A stretch of DNA of 64,000 nucleotides from Aplysia californica (GCF_000002075.1 NW_004798104.1:204356-268355); one strand, 5' to 3'. Positions 1-15,100 are shown, numbered from the stretch's first letter. Numbers and translations are program-made. Notes: a model not told the origin generated them from the sequence alone.

Positions 1-352
1 TTTTGTCAATTTGATTGTCCACCCGGATAGACAGTATTCAGAAAGAGAGTGCGAGAGAGAGAGAAAGAGTAGATCTTGCGAGAACTTGCGGGCAAAACAA
101 AATGGCGACCCGCGTAGTTCGGGCTCGATTCGAAAAGTGAAATAGCCATAGCATCTTTGTAGACGACCAAATTAGCTTACTTTTGTGCTATAACGTCATT
201 TTTTACTTTGTTTTTGTCTATCTCATAGTCCACACCGATAGACTGTACATATTCCGAAATTAGGAAAAACAGGTGTTGTTTCACACCAGGTGAGGCTGTG
301 GTGAGAGGTCGATTGTATTTTTATTCTCACCCGGGGTGAGGATAGCCACTTC
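1..352 (+). repeat. Interspersed repeat R2, copy at window start
   Basis: Matches 63770-64000: aaaatggcgacccgcgtagt, agcatctttgtagac. Then ttctcacccggggtgaggat near 325-345, like the palindromic ctattctcacc end at 63518-63560. Confidence 0.65.
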
Positions 353-354
353 CA

Positions 355-1376
355 TGCCAAATAGACTGTTTCATATGAAAGGCCTAGATATAGATCTATA
401 TATCTATATACATCTCCTGAGAATTTTGGAACCTTTCTTGAACATCTCAGTCAATTTTTAAGAAAACGGTAGAGCTCTGTTAAAAATTTGATCAAATTTG
501 TTAAAGTCGTTCACTGGCTGCAACCCCATGTTTGACAGATAAATAAAAGAGTACCAAGTGCACCAAACATCTCCACATAAACAGATTACAATCACTATAA
601 CATTGATATGGAGGCTAATTTTTTTCAAGACTGTAAGATCATTTTACTAATCAGTATTTTATCGCCTCAAACATGATAATAGCTGTCCTTATTTCGACAA
701 AAGCTCAGAGCGTTGTCCTGCCACCGGCCCACACGGCGAGCGAGTCGGTTCTATACTGTAGTGTACTGAGTACTCCTTACGTTGGGGTCACATGCTTTTC
801 CTTACGTTGGGGTCACATGCTTTCTGAGTTTGGCTGATGGACCTGTGAAAAATAATTCCAAGCTGATTACTTTATTGTAATAAGAAAATGAACTGATCTT
901 TCTATGTAACTTTTTTTCAGCTATTTTACATATTTAGTGTAAACAATTATCTTTGAAAACTTTGACGGTATTTTAAAAGGCATTCTGATTTAACGCCAAA
1001 GGCTAAAAATATACCACAGGAAAGCCCGTCCAAAGCTCCACAGTTCTCCACCAATGTAAAGACGGTATTTATTCATCAAATTCAATCCTTCCGCGAAGCA
1101 TTTGAATGCACGCATGTCAATTTTTTAACCTGCCGACCACGCATTCCGACCGTGAGGGGCTTCGCTGTCCATGGCGATTCTCCAGCTCCTAATAATCAGA
1201 CTTTAAACAACTTACACCATTGAAACGAGGAAAAGCTGAACTTTTACAAAGTGTACAGCATTTGGTATTTCATAGCGAAAGAGCAAAGTAGAAACAGCAA
1301 TCTGAATTACCCCGATTTCACTGATACCACGCACTCGGAAGGCCATGAGTGCCAGCAAGGTCAGGTTTACGCTGCC
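355..1376 (+). repeat. Interspersed repeat R1, copy 1
   Basis: Matches 22478-23243 in order: tggctgcaaccccatgtttg, agcgagtcg, gcgaagcatttgaatgcac, acgaggaaaagctgaacttt. It carries about 225 extra bases (762-985), including a 25-bp tandem duplication around ccttacgttggggtcacatg (776-824). No ORF; class unknown. Confidence 0.75.
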
Positions 1377-1377
1377 T

Positions 1378-2705
1378 AGTCTTAGTCTTAACAGAATCCC
1401 CCTGCTCTCCCCTTGATAAATTCCTCTTTAACTAGCTCTACCTGTATAAAACTAAAACGGAAACCTGTCCAACATGAAAACGGAGAGAAAAATCTGATAC
1501 CTTCCTAGGGTTTTTACCTGTTTAAGATGGAAAATACTTTGCCCACTTAACCCTGGTTTGAAACAAAACTTGCGGATTTATTGCCATGCCCCCAGGGGAG
1601 GAAGGAGAGTCAGGGTAGCATTGCAGATGGTCAGGGTGGTGTGGGTATATGAAATCTTATAAATGCCAATGAAAGTGCTTGAGTGGCGCTTCAGCATGGA
1701 AATTTTCATTGGTAACCAGAGGCCACAGGTATGAAATTAGTTTGACCAATGCCTGCCGCCCTGATCGTATGGCCAGCCGAGAAAAGAGCTCACCGAATGA
1801 TTGTTACGTGGGGAGGGGTTGCATTGGTTGACTGTGCTTATTACACCGATGGGTGGGGCTAAGGGTGGAAGCAAAAGAGCTGTTCAAACACTTTTTTTTT
1901 TAGGCTGGCTCTATTTCTCCAAATGCTCAGGGAAAATAAACTTGAACTCTATTTCTCTGCACGGTTTTCGTTCTCGAGATTTTTTGGTTATTTGCGAATG
2001 GAGTGGCCCGTGTGTGTGTATGTGTGAGTGTGTGTGTAAAGGTGTGAACGATGGGGGGAGGGGGCGTGAAGGGATTTTTTTTTCTTAGTTTTTGCTTTAT
2101 TTTGCAAAATAGGTTACTGCCAAAGTCGAGCCGTCTTGTTTTCTCGCAGTACCTTTTGAAGACATTTTCTTGGCAAATGAACTATAGTCTGGGAACGTTG
2201 CCCCAACCACAATTGAAGTATCTGAATATTCAGACATCTAAAAATCTCTAGCTCTTTAAATTGAATTTGATGCAAAAAATGCTTCTTCCCAGTTCTCACA
2301 GAATGACAGAAAGAAAGATGATGCCGTACTCTCGCAAATAATCAAAAAATCTCGAGAACGGAAACCGTTAGGAAAAATAGGGGTCAAGTTTATTTTCCCA
2401 AGCGTTCGTGAAATAGTCACTTCGGTTTTTTTTTATTTGGTCAAACAGTGGTCCAATGAAATGCAAACACTGGATTAGTTGGACTAACGCATATCATTAT
2501 CAGAGAGGTTAGGATAAGCTCTTGAGAGGTGTGAAGTTTTGACCACTGCTTGACGACCGCACAAGCTACCCTTTATCCCACCAGCTAGGCCTTTGAAACC
2601 CTCCTCCATCTCCCCAGTATAAATTTCCCTGTCTGAGACTAAAATGTCTAAGATGGAATTTTTTTACTGGCTCCCTTGCGATTCCGTCTTACACAGGTTT
2701 GACTG
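1378..2705 (-). mobile_element. TA-flanked pogo-type repeat P1, copy 1, with a nested foldback element
   Basis: Reverse copy of 26477-27363. The right end is the complement of cagtcaaacctgtgtaagac; the left end has lost the terminal bases. Interrupted at about 1911-2416 by an unrelated element with long inverted repeats. No ORF. Confidence 0.75.
1911..2416. mobile_element. Foldback MITE with about 90-bp inverted repeats
   Basis: ctatttctccaaatgctcag at the left, complemented near 2395-2416. Both arms continue through cggttttcgttctcgagatt and attatttgcgaatg. It interrupts P1 copy 1 in a T-rich site. Related sequence at 62018-63447. Confidence 0.75.
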
Positions 2706-2879
2706 GATGACAAATTGTGATAATGACAGAGTAAAGTGCAGTAAATTTGGCGGTAAATTTTTACTTTCACTCCTACTCTCAGATGCACTGCTTTTTTGGG
2801 GTCAAACTGCAGGGTTTTTTTTGCCATGTATGTACATCACATAGTTGACATAGCCACAAAAACTGTCGCAAATCAATTA

Positions 2880-4018
2880 CAGGGTGATCCAAAAAAAAAC
2901 TTTACAACTTGTTTTTTAAATATCTTCCTCCATACTGAAGTTTTGCGTTTCAGATTTGAACATAACGTTTGGAAGCCAAAAGGAATTTGTCTGACATGTA
3001 TTTTAGATAAGTCCAAGGAATGGTTTTGCTCTCTATAGCGCATTGAAAAAACAACCCATGTTCAACCTTGTCGCCATTTTCATAGCACGACGCACCAGTT
3101 TGCTTTAGGCCTACCAATAAAAGTTGCAACAATCGCGCCATATTGTAAGCTACAGCAGTTTAACAAGTCAACAGAAGTCTGCAGACATTATTTTCCCAAA
3201 TTTTGTTTGCCTGCTGAGATCATGACTACGTTTAGTAAAGAGCAGAGAGCTTTTTGTATTGAACATTACCTCTCCACAAACTCACCATCCCTGACATTCC
3301 GTAAGTTCTGCGCACGGCATGGAGAGAATGCTTAGGTGACCTCAAGACCTTTGGCGTCATGAGTAGAAAAGTTCCGTCAGTTTGGATCTATAGCGAATCA
3401 AAACTAAAAAGTTCTTTAAAAAATGACCACTTCAGGTCGAACACGCACCATGCACAGCCCTTTAAACGTCACCAGAGTGCAGATTTCAGTAGCCGAGTCC
3501 CATGAGATGTCTGTCCGTAGACGATCTGCAGCTAGGACTTTCCTACACATCAACAGTCTGCATTCTCATGGTATATCTTAACCTTCGAGTATTCCATGTT
3601 CATCTTGGCTAGGCCGAAATGACATGGATCAGACCATGGCAATGTGTTCATGATTCCTCGATTGTCTTGTAAAGAGGGATCATTTCCTTGATGACATTTG
3701 GTTTAGTGCAAAGCCAATTTTTACGCTGCGGGATATGTTAACTCCAAAAATGCAGTCTATTGGGCACCCCAATCTATTGTCTCTAGAAGCCTCACGAATT
3801 CCTTCACAAGATTTTAAAGCTTTTGTGAACTTTGCGTTTTTGGGTGCTTTTTTCTTTTAGGCGTTTCCGTTTTCAAAACTTGTTTCTTCTTCATGGATTT
3901 TATATCAAACAAATTCCTTTTGAATGAATTATGTCTGCTCCAAATTACATCATTCTAGAACCATTTTTGCGCGAGATATTCGGACAAAAAGTTGTAAAGT
4001 TTTTTTTGGATCACCCTG
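2880..4018 (+). mobile_element. Mariner-type element, degraded, 1139 bp
   Basis: Inverted repeats cagggtgatccaaaaaaaaa and its complement end at 4018, with TA on both sides (2878-2879, 4019-4020). From 3222, MTTFSKEQRAFCIEHYL and later VAESHEMSVRRRSAAR in other frames resemble the N-terminal helix-turn-helix of mariner-like transposases. Several stops and frame changes and a missing catalytic half mean it is dead. Confidence 0.88.
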
Positions 4019-4458
4019 TATTTTCAAGTAAATTTCGAACCTAACTAACTGCAAAACATCAAATTATGGGGTGGGGGGGGGGGGGGGGGGGGGCTCTCAT
4101 TCAATATTAGGCTTAGGTGTCTAGTTCGAAACCTGACAGCGACGGAAAATTTTCTTCTCTAAAATGTTCTCCTTTCTCTTTCCTTTCCTACTCTCTCTCT
4201 AACCATTGTCTGTCTTCTGCTTTTCTTTGGAAACAGATTTTTACTAGTCACACTTTATAGACTTATGCTCACCAGCAAAATAAAGTTTGAGGTGGGGGGG
4301 GTTTTCCGGGAAATTTTCAAGTATTTTTCTCAAACTGACCAAACATGCATAATGCGTTTTGTCATGAAAGCTCCCTTCATTTGTATTGTTTGCGATTAAT
4401 TTCTATTGCAAGTCTCTGTCATCTCCCATCATACTTTGTTATTTTATTTTCCTTCCAG

Positions 4459-4603
4459 GTCTAAACTTGGCAGTAACTTGACGGAGAGTGTATTAGTCTC
4501 TCAGCTGACTCGTGGGATAGCTCTTGGATTTGAAAAGAGTGAGAGTGACCCGGCCCAACGCATCAGGCTCCTGCTCAGTGAACTTCTCTTTGTCTCCTCT
4601 GAG
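4459..4603 (+). CDS. INTS2: INTS2 exon (first visible), residues 1-48
   Basis: Acceptor ttccag, donor gtaaca. The first G completes a codon from an upstream exon outside the window. Includes ESVLVSQLTRGIALGFE, aligned with human residues around 107-150. Ends in phase 0. Numbering in these exon entries starts at the first whole codon here. Confidence 0.93.
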
Positions 4604-7600
4604 GTAACATTTGACTAAGTGAGGTGTTGACATACATAGTGATTTAGTGAACTGATTGTCAAGTAAAGTGGTTGTGGTACTGTTTATCACTTAAAGACTT
4701 TTTAAAAGGTTAAGGAAGTTCTTGTTGTTCTGGATCATCTTGATCGTAAACATTTCATTCTTTTGTCACATGGCCTTAGTTTGGTGAAGAGAAGGGTGTT
4801 AATTTCAATAATAATAATTTATAGCATTTGTATAGCGCAAATCCATGCTCAACAGCAAGCTCTATATGCACTTCACAATCTATACTATTAGTATTACCCC
4901 AGCAGACCTGAGAGAGTTCTGAAACAAACTCAACTTCTTTGGAAGCATACAGTGCAAGCTGCCATTTATGGGTGCTAAAGCACTAACATACTGACAAGAT
5001 CTTTCGCTTTCTATGGTCGAGCACCCCTTCCCACCTGGGTGAAAAGAGGAGATTTTGTGTAAAGTGTCTTTCCCAAGGACACAATGTCGGGCCCGTGGCG
5101 TGAATCCCCGAACCCACAACCTCATGATTACGAGTCTGGTAGTCTTACCGCTAGGCCACCGATGTGTAGACAAATGTGGCTTGTTTATCTCGCCATGCCC
5201 CACCTCTTCTTTTGCTTCTCTGTCTTCTTCCCTGAATCCCTTGCCACCTAACCTACGATTGCATGTAACTTTATAAAATAGTTCATGGTTCCAGTCTTTT
5301 TTTTTGGGGGGGGGGAGGGGGAGTTCTATTCAAACTTTGCATCTGACAGCCATGCCTACGTATTCCATCATTGATTCTCTGTCCAAGAGTTAGGCGTGTC
5401 AGTATTTTTGCTTAGAGACCTTCTGGTGCATTTGGTTAAACAGAAGCTATTTAAATAAACCTTTCAGCATGAAAATTTGTTGAATGTGTTCATGATATTT
5501 CTGTTCAAAATTGAATCGGCTTAAGTTACAAATATAGTCGAAGCTGTGTTTGACGGAGTTAAAGAGAGCCGTCTTAGACATTTTCTGTCTTAGAATTTAG
5601 GGGAAGATGGAAAGGGCCAGCCAGTGGGATCAAGGATCGCTTGTCCGATCGGCAAGCAGTGGTCAAAACTTCACACCTCTCAATTGCTATCCTGTCTGAT
5701 AATGACATGCGTCAGTCTTACCTATTCAATTACCACCAGTGCTTGCCTTTCTTAGGACCACTGTTTGACCTATTAAAAACAGAAATGTTTGAACATCTCC
5801 TTTGCTTCCACCCTTAGCCCCACTCACCGGTGTTACTAGCACAGTCAATCAATGCCACCCCTCTCTGCCATCATGTAACAACTATTCGAAGAACTCTTTT
5901 GTTGGCTGGCCGTTCGATCAGGGCGGCAGGCATTGGTCTAATTTAACACCTCTGGCATCCGGCTACCCAGGAAAGTTTCCGTAGTGGCTTGCTGCTTGAG
6001 CACTCTCACGGGCAGTCGTGAGATTTCACACCCACACTACCCTGACCATCTGCATCGCTCAGGGCTCGCATGATGGGGTAACATCTACCCCCTAATTGCA
6101 CCCCTACTCCCCTTCCTCGCCCAGCGATATGGCCATGGCGTTAAGTTTAGAGCCGGCAGAACCAAACTTGCAAATTTTGTTTCAAACCAAGGCTAAACGG
6201 ACAAAGCATTTTCCGTCTTAGACAGGTCAAACCTTTGGAAGGGAGCAGATTTTTTTTCTCTTTCCGCATTGGACTAGTTTCTGTTTTATACAGGTGATTA
6301 AAGAGGAATATATCAAGGGGGGAGCGGGGAGATTCCGTTAAGACAGGTTTACCTTTTACACAGGTTTCCGTTAAGGCAGGTTCGACTGTATGCAACAAGA
6401 TTCAGAGCTTGGATATCAGTTTGGAGAATTTTGTATTGGACAGATACCTGTTGTGACGTTCTTTTCTGCACTGTAACTTTTTTCCCCCAGTTGAAGGATC
6501 AGAGAGCTGGTAACTACCAGAAACAGTCAGACTTGTTTGAGTGCCCTGTGTATCTGGATGAAATCTTGGATGCACTTTGCATCGCCATGGCAGGTGTGTA
6601 TAATTTTCTTTGTACCCTTCTCCCTCCGAGACCTAACATTGACAACACACTCTATGGAACATTACAGCAACTGCAGCAGACCTGCACTTATCACTACATG
6701 GCATTGGACAGAAGGATGAGAGCCCAGCTGTTGCTGGATCGTTAACAACAACAACAACAACAACATAAATTTCTTTGCCCTATTTATGTCATAAAAATTG
6801 TTACCATTAACTTTATGGACCTGAGCGTGTGCTTCCTTTACCCTTAGGCTTACAAAACGTACGCCTGAGGTACAGGGGCCATGTAAGCTTGGGGGACAAG
6901 GGTTCAAACCGTTATGCTTTGAAGTCTTATTACCCATAACCTGCTTTGTAATTCGAATTGAAGTCTTGATTAAAAGATAATTGTCTGTGATCTTCAGAAA
7001 ATTTGATTGTATATTTCTGGCTGTGTACTGAGCAATACTAGTTCAAACATTTACTGGAGACAGACCTGTAGTACATCAAGCAGTTTTATAAATTTTTTTT
7101 ATTAGACCATTTGATTGGCGAGCAATCATATTTTAAAGATGAAACATTTTTTGTATCTATTCCTACTGCAACAGCAAAGATGTAGATAGCCTATACACGT
7201 TGTATTTGTAAAAGTAGAGTTTGGTGTATGATTTTTACTTCATAAATCTATTATCCAACTTTTGTCTAGAGTTGCCCAACTTGCTGAACATAATGGACAT
7301 CTCCGAGACGCTACTATGTGTGGAGAATGGCCCAAGACTTATCTGTCAACTGGTAGCGAACAATCCTGAATCTTTTCTTGAAGGTGAGATGACATATTGC
7401 TCGGGATAAGTAAAGCTGAATACATTGTTTTAAAAAAAAATTTTAGGAGAGCATTTTGTTTATCATTGTTCTTTCCAATACTAAGGCTTACTTATGATTC
7501 TTTGAGATGCAGATGCAAGCCACCGAAACTGAAATACCATTTAAAAAATAAATGTACTGAGTTTAGAAGATACAAAAATCAAGACTTTTTTGTTCTATTT

Positions 7601-10600
7601 GCTCTCAATCCTGTATTGTTTGAATTTGATTTCATCATTTGTTGTGTGTTGTACAGTTCTGTACCATAAGTAAGGAAATCTTACTACCCAGAAGCCATTG
7701 GTAGTTTAGCATACTTTTCGGCCAGATCTTGTGAGTTGTCAATTACTGCAATCATCGATAAAAGCTATATTTAGGTGATTGTCATCTGTGCAAGAATAAA
7801 TAGTGTTATCTGTCCATCCAATGATTGTTTGTGCATGTAACTGTGTGTGGTGTGTTGATGTGCACTTATGCATGTATATGTCGTTGCAAATTTCCTTTTG
7901 TGGAGATCAATAAAATGTTGTGTTATGTTATTTTATCTTTTCTGTGTCATTTTGCTTCTCAGTGTGCAATAGCCTCGTGTCTCGTGGGGAAAAACAGGAA
8001 GAAGAGTCGATTGGTGGTCATCGAAGGATGGAGCTGCTCCTGATGTTGTGTCGCATGAACCCCACAGCTGCCCTCACAGTCCGAAACTTTTGTGTAAGTT
8101 TCCATTCCTTGTACATGGTGACTGTTAGGCCCCGGAAACCTTGTGAATGACCCGAGAATTTCACTCAAATTGTCAAGACCTGGGAATGCCCTTGGAATAT
8201 GAGTAAATCTGTAAATTGTCCTGGGAAAGACCTGGGAAAATACGTTGAGCTCTTTAATATTTGAAAAACCGAATCTGATAAGTCCAGCAAAATATGAACT
8301 GATGCTTCAAAAATAAACATACCTTGTGAGCCCCGGGGCAATTGGTGTTTAGAAAAGTATTCTGTGAAAGAAAGTGTATTTGCTACTGTATGCAAATTTC
8401 AAAGAGGGCTTATTAATTTAGTATTGTTATTTTTGTTTGTTTTTTTCCAGGTGGAGCACTGCACCATGCCAGGTTTTGCTGTAGCTGTGACCATCCAACT
8501 GTCTCAGCCTCTTGCAACGGATGGCCATCAGACAGGAAGTGACATTGTTCCTTTTATCACAAGTCTTCTGCTGGGCAGTGATGTGGGAGTGCGCAACTGG
8601 ATTTCTGGTTTTGTCAAGGCTGGACAAAAGGTAGTTTCATAAACTTAAATGCACTTTTTTTTACACTGTACAGTTTGGGTTATTTGGAAGGCCAAGCTCC
8701 TTACCTCTCTGTAGAGCTCTGTGCTGAGAGGGAAGGTGTTTCTAGAGAAAGATGAACAAATTTCATTCTTAGCTTTGATTTGAAACTAAGACCTTTAAGT
8801 AAAATCATTGCATGTTATCTGTGTAAGGATAGCCAATGTGGCAGTAGTGGAAGAAAAACTGTCTAATGTTTCAATGTGTCATGTTATGTACTATGGTTGC
8901 TCTTGGGTTCTCTGAGCTGTTTTGGTTGGTTCAAAGTGAAATGTTCTAGTGAAGATTATTTTTTTGAAACATTTTCTTAGTGTGACTTTATAGGTCTCCT
9001 CCCATGTAATCTGTGATGCCAATCTTGTTGTTAAGTGGCAGTCTTTGGTGTAAAAGTCAGACTCGATTATCTTGCGCAGAAGACCTGAATTCAGTTCCCA
9101 AAGTGGGAGGTTTTATGTCAGATATCTGCATCAATCTGCCTGGACATTGTGGTCCGGATTGGCTCTGACAGGCAGGGTCGAAGCAGCCTGCCCCCTAAAT
9201 TATTGATGTAAATTGTGTTGATTGGGGAGCAAGGAGATTACAAGTAATGGGAGATGCTCTGTGGTTGGCACCACACGCCTGATAGGAGCCCTCTCTTGCG
9301 GCGGAACTGTGGGCTACCTACGCTGCGCGATTGCTCGACTCACGCACTGAAATCTAGATAAGAAAGAAGGTTTTATTCCGAGGTCCTTGAGATTAGGCAA
9401 GTCAATTAGTAAAAATGCCTTGCACCTGTTTTGTATTTAAGTGTAAGAACCAATATGATGCTGCAGTGGACCGAAGTTTTCACAGTTAAGTTGTTTTCCT
9501 TTTAAAAAATTAGAATGAAAGTGTTTCTATGCCCCCAGCAACACAATTTAAATCATTAATATTCATAAGAGGCTGGCTCCAGCGCTACTTGCCAAGGCCA
9601 ACCCAAGCTGAAAGGGATACAACACCCCAGCAGAAAGACAGAGATACTCAATTTTTTAAAAGTATTCTTATTCATAAATATATATATATAATTATTATGT
9701 GTGTGTATGTATATACATATTATACACTTTAATTAAAGATATTGCTTTCCTTTGTGTGTGCAAATTAGATGCTACTGTAGTCTAAATGTAGATATCTAGA
9801 GGCTCCATTAGAACATGAAATCAATACTCAACAACAATAATGATGAATATTTTCTATGTTAAAGAAACACCAAACCATATCAGATGAGGGGAGAGGGTAG
9901 GGTGGGGTGGATAAGAGTTTGAGTCTTGTTAGATAGAACTATACTCGGTTTAATTCTATTGTTGTAGTCTTCACCTAAGATCCCACAATCAATAATTCCG
10001 GTTCACTTAAGATTCTGCTGTTAAAAAATAAACCAAACAAAGCAACAACAAATTTTACTACACAGGAATCATCACTAAGATAAATTATCCCCCTCTGGAG
10101 TGTAATAAGGGACTAAAAACGCTGCTCTCCATATCATACTTTACTGGAAAAAAACAACCCCAAACCCTTCAAAGGTTATCCACGCTCATACATGCGATCA
10201 CACCTCCAAGGGTGCTGTTATCTCTTTTTAAAAAAAAAATATTTGAAATCATTGTGCGCTCCACTTTGTGAAAACCAGGAAACAAAATTATTGTGATCAA
10301 TAATATTATTTATAGACCAAGACATACTGTTAGCAATTAGATAAAGCAAACATCAACCCTCTTTTGTGTCCGCTATTCCTTACACATAAAGTTAGTTATG
10401 GCACACGCCTAGAGTCATGCAATCATATATCTTAAATTCAGTTTAATAGTATATTTTTATCCATTTCTTATAATTAAATATTTTAGCATCTTGAAAGGTT
10501 ATCTTTATAATTCGGTATGTTTGATAATTTTATGTTACTCGGACAAGTTTTCTTCTTATTTTACACATCTTTTTGATTTTTAAACTAGATAATTGAACAG

Positions 10601-10665
10601 TCCGTATCACAAACAGAATTTTTTTTTTTTCTCACTGTCATTATCCGTCAGCCCGTCAGTTGATC

Positions 10666-10757
<92 letters not shown>

Positions 10758-10776
10758 GGTCGGTCGGTCTGTCTCA

Positions 10777-10865
<89 letters not shown>

Positions 10866-12100
10866 ATTTAATTTTTCCCATTCTCCTTCGTCCCTTCCCA
10901 AGGCCCGCCCCTCCTCTTTCATCCCAGCCCCATCCCCTCTTCCTTGTGTGCATTCCCCCATCCCGCCCACCCCCACAACGTGGCCCAGCCCGATAAGATT
11001 CTATAAAAAGAAACGCCACAGTTGGTGATTTAGCCCACAGTCAGCGGCCATAATTGATCCCCACCACGGCGTACTGCTCGTGGCGCCGCGAAGAGAGAGA
11101 GGAAGCTCCATTAGTTCTAAGCTCCTTGTTGGGGAGTAAGGTATTTACTATTACAATTAATGTTTTGGTGCAGAGGAGAACAGACGCTGGCCCGTGTATG
11201 CTGATGTCGCTGAGAGAACACCTGTTGAAGGAAGTGGTCCGTCTGACCCCTGGCTTGGACCAGGTGATGGAGGAGAGCAATACGGTGATCGCCAGCGCCA
11301 TTGTCAGGCTCTACTGCGCTCTCAAGGGAATTGCCGCCATGAAGTGAGGACATATGCTTTTTTTTGCCATTATCTTTTTTAAAAAAAGCGGACCAGTGTC
11401 TGTGTGTTTAATAGTCAGACTCTCTGCTATTTTATGTAATAAACGCTTGTTCCATTCTCACGTGAGGAAGGCCGTCTATTTTATATGAAAAAAAAAAGTA
11501 GACAACTCGAGCGCATTCCTGTGAAGTTTGTCCCTTCTGTTCTCTTTTCAGAGTGTATTTGACTATTTCCCAAGTCTGTTTGCTGAATGCTCAAAATATA
11601 GCAAACTTTTCTCTGCCAGAATTGGTCTCATTGGCCACAGCAGAAGGCATAAGTCATCTTAAATTTTAATTTTAATTATTCTTATTCTTCATTTTTGCTT
11701 GAGAAATGTTCTCCTCTTCAGATGTATTATTCATCGTTAGACATTGATGAAAGAGCTTTTATTATGTTAAAGAGACAATGTAGCTTTGTTGGTGACTTTC
11801 TGTAATGATAACTCATCTCAGGCATGATAAAAATTTGTGGATTTGGAGTTTATTCCTGTTTTCTTTTCTGTCCAGGTATAGTGATGAGGAGATGTTGAGC
11901 CTTCTGAGACTGGTCACCTCCCACCCCCCACAGTGCCAGGCTGGGGCACACTTCATCTCTCTGGGCATCTGCACACTCATAGCAAGCCCGGGCCTGCTCA
12001 GGTGAGGTTATGAAAGTGGGTGTTGGAGAGCACTGCCAGCAGGTCCTACTTCTGTTTTTTTTCCACCTCTATTGGTCTTGTCTGTCTGTCTGTCTGTCTT

Positions 12101-12131
<31 letters not shown>

Positions 12132-15100
12132 CACTTTGCCCCCCTGCACAAATGACAGTTTTTATATCGATGGGCTTTTCTGTACTGAAAATGATACTGG
12201 GTTGAAGGACAAAACTACTACTAACTGTGGAATTTTTAATAGTCGTGTGAGGTATATGTTTTTTCCGTTTTGCAGGGAAGATATTACTCAGCCTGTCAGA
12301 TTGGTTTGCGTTTTCGGTTTTTATGCTTGCATGCTATTTTAATTTTAATCTTACTGGCATCTGTGCTGCAAAATTTCAGCTTATCGCCTTGCGTGCATAG
12401 AGTTTGCTGCCTTGTTGTAATTGTATTGATTTATAATGGATAATAAAAAAACCTCGCTGAAGAATCTCCTGCCCTCCGTGCCCCAATACATTTCTCTCCC
12501 ATCTACAGGGGACTGGAGGAGGAACAGCTTGTTGTCAACTGGCTACGCTGGCTCATGTCCTCAGAGACACATTTTGACAGGTAATGTTTGAGATCTGGAC
12601 CTGTCTTCTTGTTTTATTTTGTTACTCTTTGTTGTAGAGCTTCATTTTGTACAGGAGCTGCTCTTATGATATGAGTCTACCTCAATGTTTTTGTAGTGGG
12701 TTTTCTCAAATTGTAAGAATATTGAGGGTATGTTCTATCAATTAGGAATGGTTGTTTTTTTTATGTAAGCATTACTAGGATAGTTACTATTAGTGTTTTC
12801 CAGCTGTTCAACGCTGACAGTGCAAGGGAACTAAAGAATGAACAAATATATTTTTGGTTTGCATTTTGATGACTTGGTATCTTTCTCTGGATGAGGGGAA
12901 AAACATGGATGAAAAATGCTTCACTGGAATATGGAAGTTAAAATTTTTGACACTCAGGTACTTTGATTTGAGAAGACACAGTGCACTCATGCGACTTTAT
13001 GCAGTTGCGAGCACAGTAAAAAAAAAAAGAGAAGACAGCCTGGTATATAAAATTCTTGTAACTGTAGACAGTTCAGCCCATCATGTGGTGTAACGTTTCT
13101 CTTTCCTTTCCATTCCGGACTGGGCAGATATTCTGACCGGACAGACAGTCCAGGAGAGATGCTCTTCCTCCTGGCTCTCAACTTTCACAACCGTCAAATG
13201 CAAGCTATCATGGACCTGGTCTGCAACACTCTTGGCATGAAGGTAATGGAAAAAGCTTTTTTTCTTTTTTCTTTTTTTTTGATATTCCAGGAGCTCCATT
13301 TATCCTTCTTTGTGCAGATGGTTAAATTTACAGGGTGCCACCAGTACGTCACAATTGTTCTTAATCCTCTGTTTATGGGTCTAAGTGACTCCTGTAATCT
13401 TTGCTCAAGTTTTGAGGGTTGAAGTATGTTGTTTTTTTCCCCCTGGTATTTTTATGCTGAGGTATCAGGGTTTTTTGGGGGAGGGTTTCTGAAATAAGAA
13501 TCTGTATTTGTTGCTTTAAATAAACATAACGAGGTGAAATCTGTAAATTACCGCGAGAAAAAGTCGGGAAGACCCGCGAAAAGTTCTGGAATATTTGAAA
13601 ACAAATTCCGATATGGTCAGTAAGTTCATTTTTGCCGGCCACTATTGTGAATTCGTTCAGCTTTTCCCGGTCCGACAGTACATGTTACGCGAACATGCGG
13701 CTATGGGGGCATGCGGAAGCTGTTACACCGTGGCTCGATCGGGAATATCAAGATCTACTTTCTCTTTCGTTACCACCCAGAACTTGGCCGGTGATAGACT
13801 GATAATGCAACCTTTCTGACATGCAGATCACCCACTATAAACGCTGTGTCGCCATGAAAATAAATCAAATTTTTTCTCTGTGCTGTCACTTGTGAAAAAG
13901 GAAAAAAAAGCGTTGTCAGATTGTCAGCTTGTTGGGCTCCTCATCGTGACCAGTCAGTGAACCTGCGCATGTTCTCGTCTCATAATATGGAATCGTGTGA
14001 GCATAGACGGTGGTTAGGGTTCATTTAAAGTCTGAGCGTTTGGAAGCATAGGACTCGGAAGGGGTAGGGAATTATATTATTGATTTTTTTTAAAAGATAC
14101 TCTGGGTGGGGAGGGTGCGGAAGGCAACACCAGAGGACAACAAACTTGGAAGCAATTTTATTTTTAAGATTTTATTTGAGCTCTCTAAAAAGTGCGTGGT
14201 CAAGATTGCTGATTTTCAGTGTCACTGCATCTTGGCCTCTGTCAGTTCTTACAACTCTCGAACTGAATAGGTCTACCTGAGCCATTCAAGTTTTTACTCT
14301 ACTTTGAGTTTGAGCAATAATTTTTGTCTTTCACGTTTATAATATGACAGGGACGCCGTTTTCCGGTTAAAACCGAAAATCCGTTGTCAAGAGCGAAAAA
14401 ATGTGATACGACTCGAGTACAGAGAGTCCACTGGTGGATTTCCGGTTGTGAATTTTAAATACAGGAGCTAGAGAATTCTTCTGCGCAAGCGCAGTCACTG
14501 TTTTGATAAGGCCAAGCCATCTCTCCCACCACCATACGAACGTCGTAGATCTATCTAGTCTAGAATCTAGATTACAGATTACAAAGACAGTCAAGAAGAA
14601 ACATAGTGAACACGTGCCTTTGATTCATTCAAGAAGGATTACTATTTCAAATGGATTTACTGTTGTGCTGCGTGTTCCATCTAGATTGTAGATCTAACGG
14701 ATGAAGTGAAGAATGGATACCGCGTTTCCATTGTGCGTGGTCACGCTTGTGTAAAGACGTTGGACAAAGGTCTGAAAAACAAATTCAAATGGGAATGGCT
14801 GCAAGAGAAAGTGGCACCCGAGTTTGGTGGTGGATCCTATTCGGACTGCTTCAGGAATCTGAAAGAGGCTGGCGCAGTATACTGTGCGTTCTGTGAGGAG
14901 AAAATTAAGTATTGGAGCTCTGGAAAAAAAGCCCTGTCTGATCATGTGAAACGCCCAGCACACATGACAAAGATGAAAGAGAAAAAAGTTATCCTTTTAC
15001 ACAATTCATTGTGGGTTTTTTTTACTTTCTTACCTATTTTCATCAATTTATTGCGGGTACTAAAGCCGACCCCAGAAAATTCAGGTTTTTTTTTCTTGGC

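Noticed and set aside
6840-6935. Possible tRNA gene or SINE head (gggttcaaacc resembles a B box)
   Set aside because: No convincing A box or cloverleaf stems and no second copy.
10593-11028. Ser/Leu- or Arg/Glu-rich open frames
   Set aside because: Translated CT/GA microsatellite; the same applies near 16691-17036 and 60946-61131.
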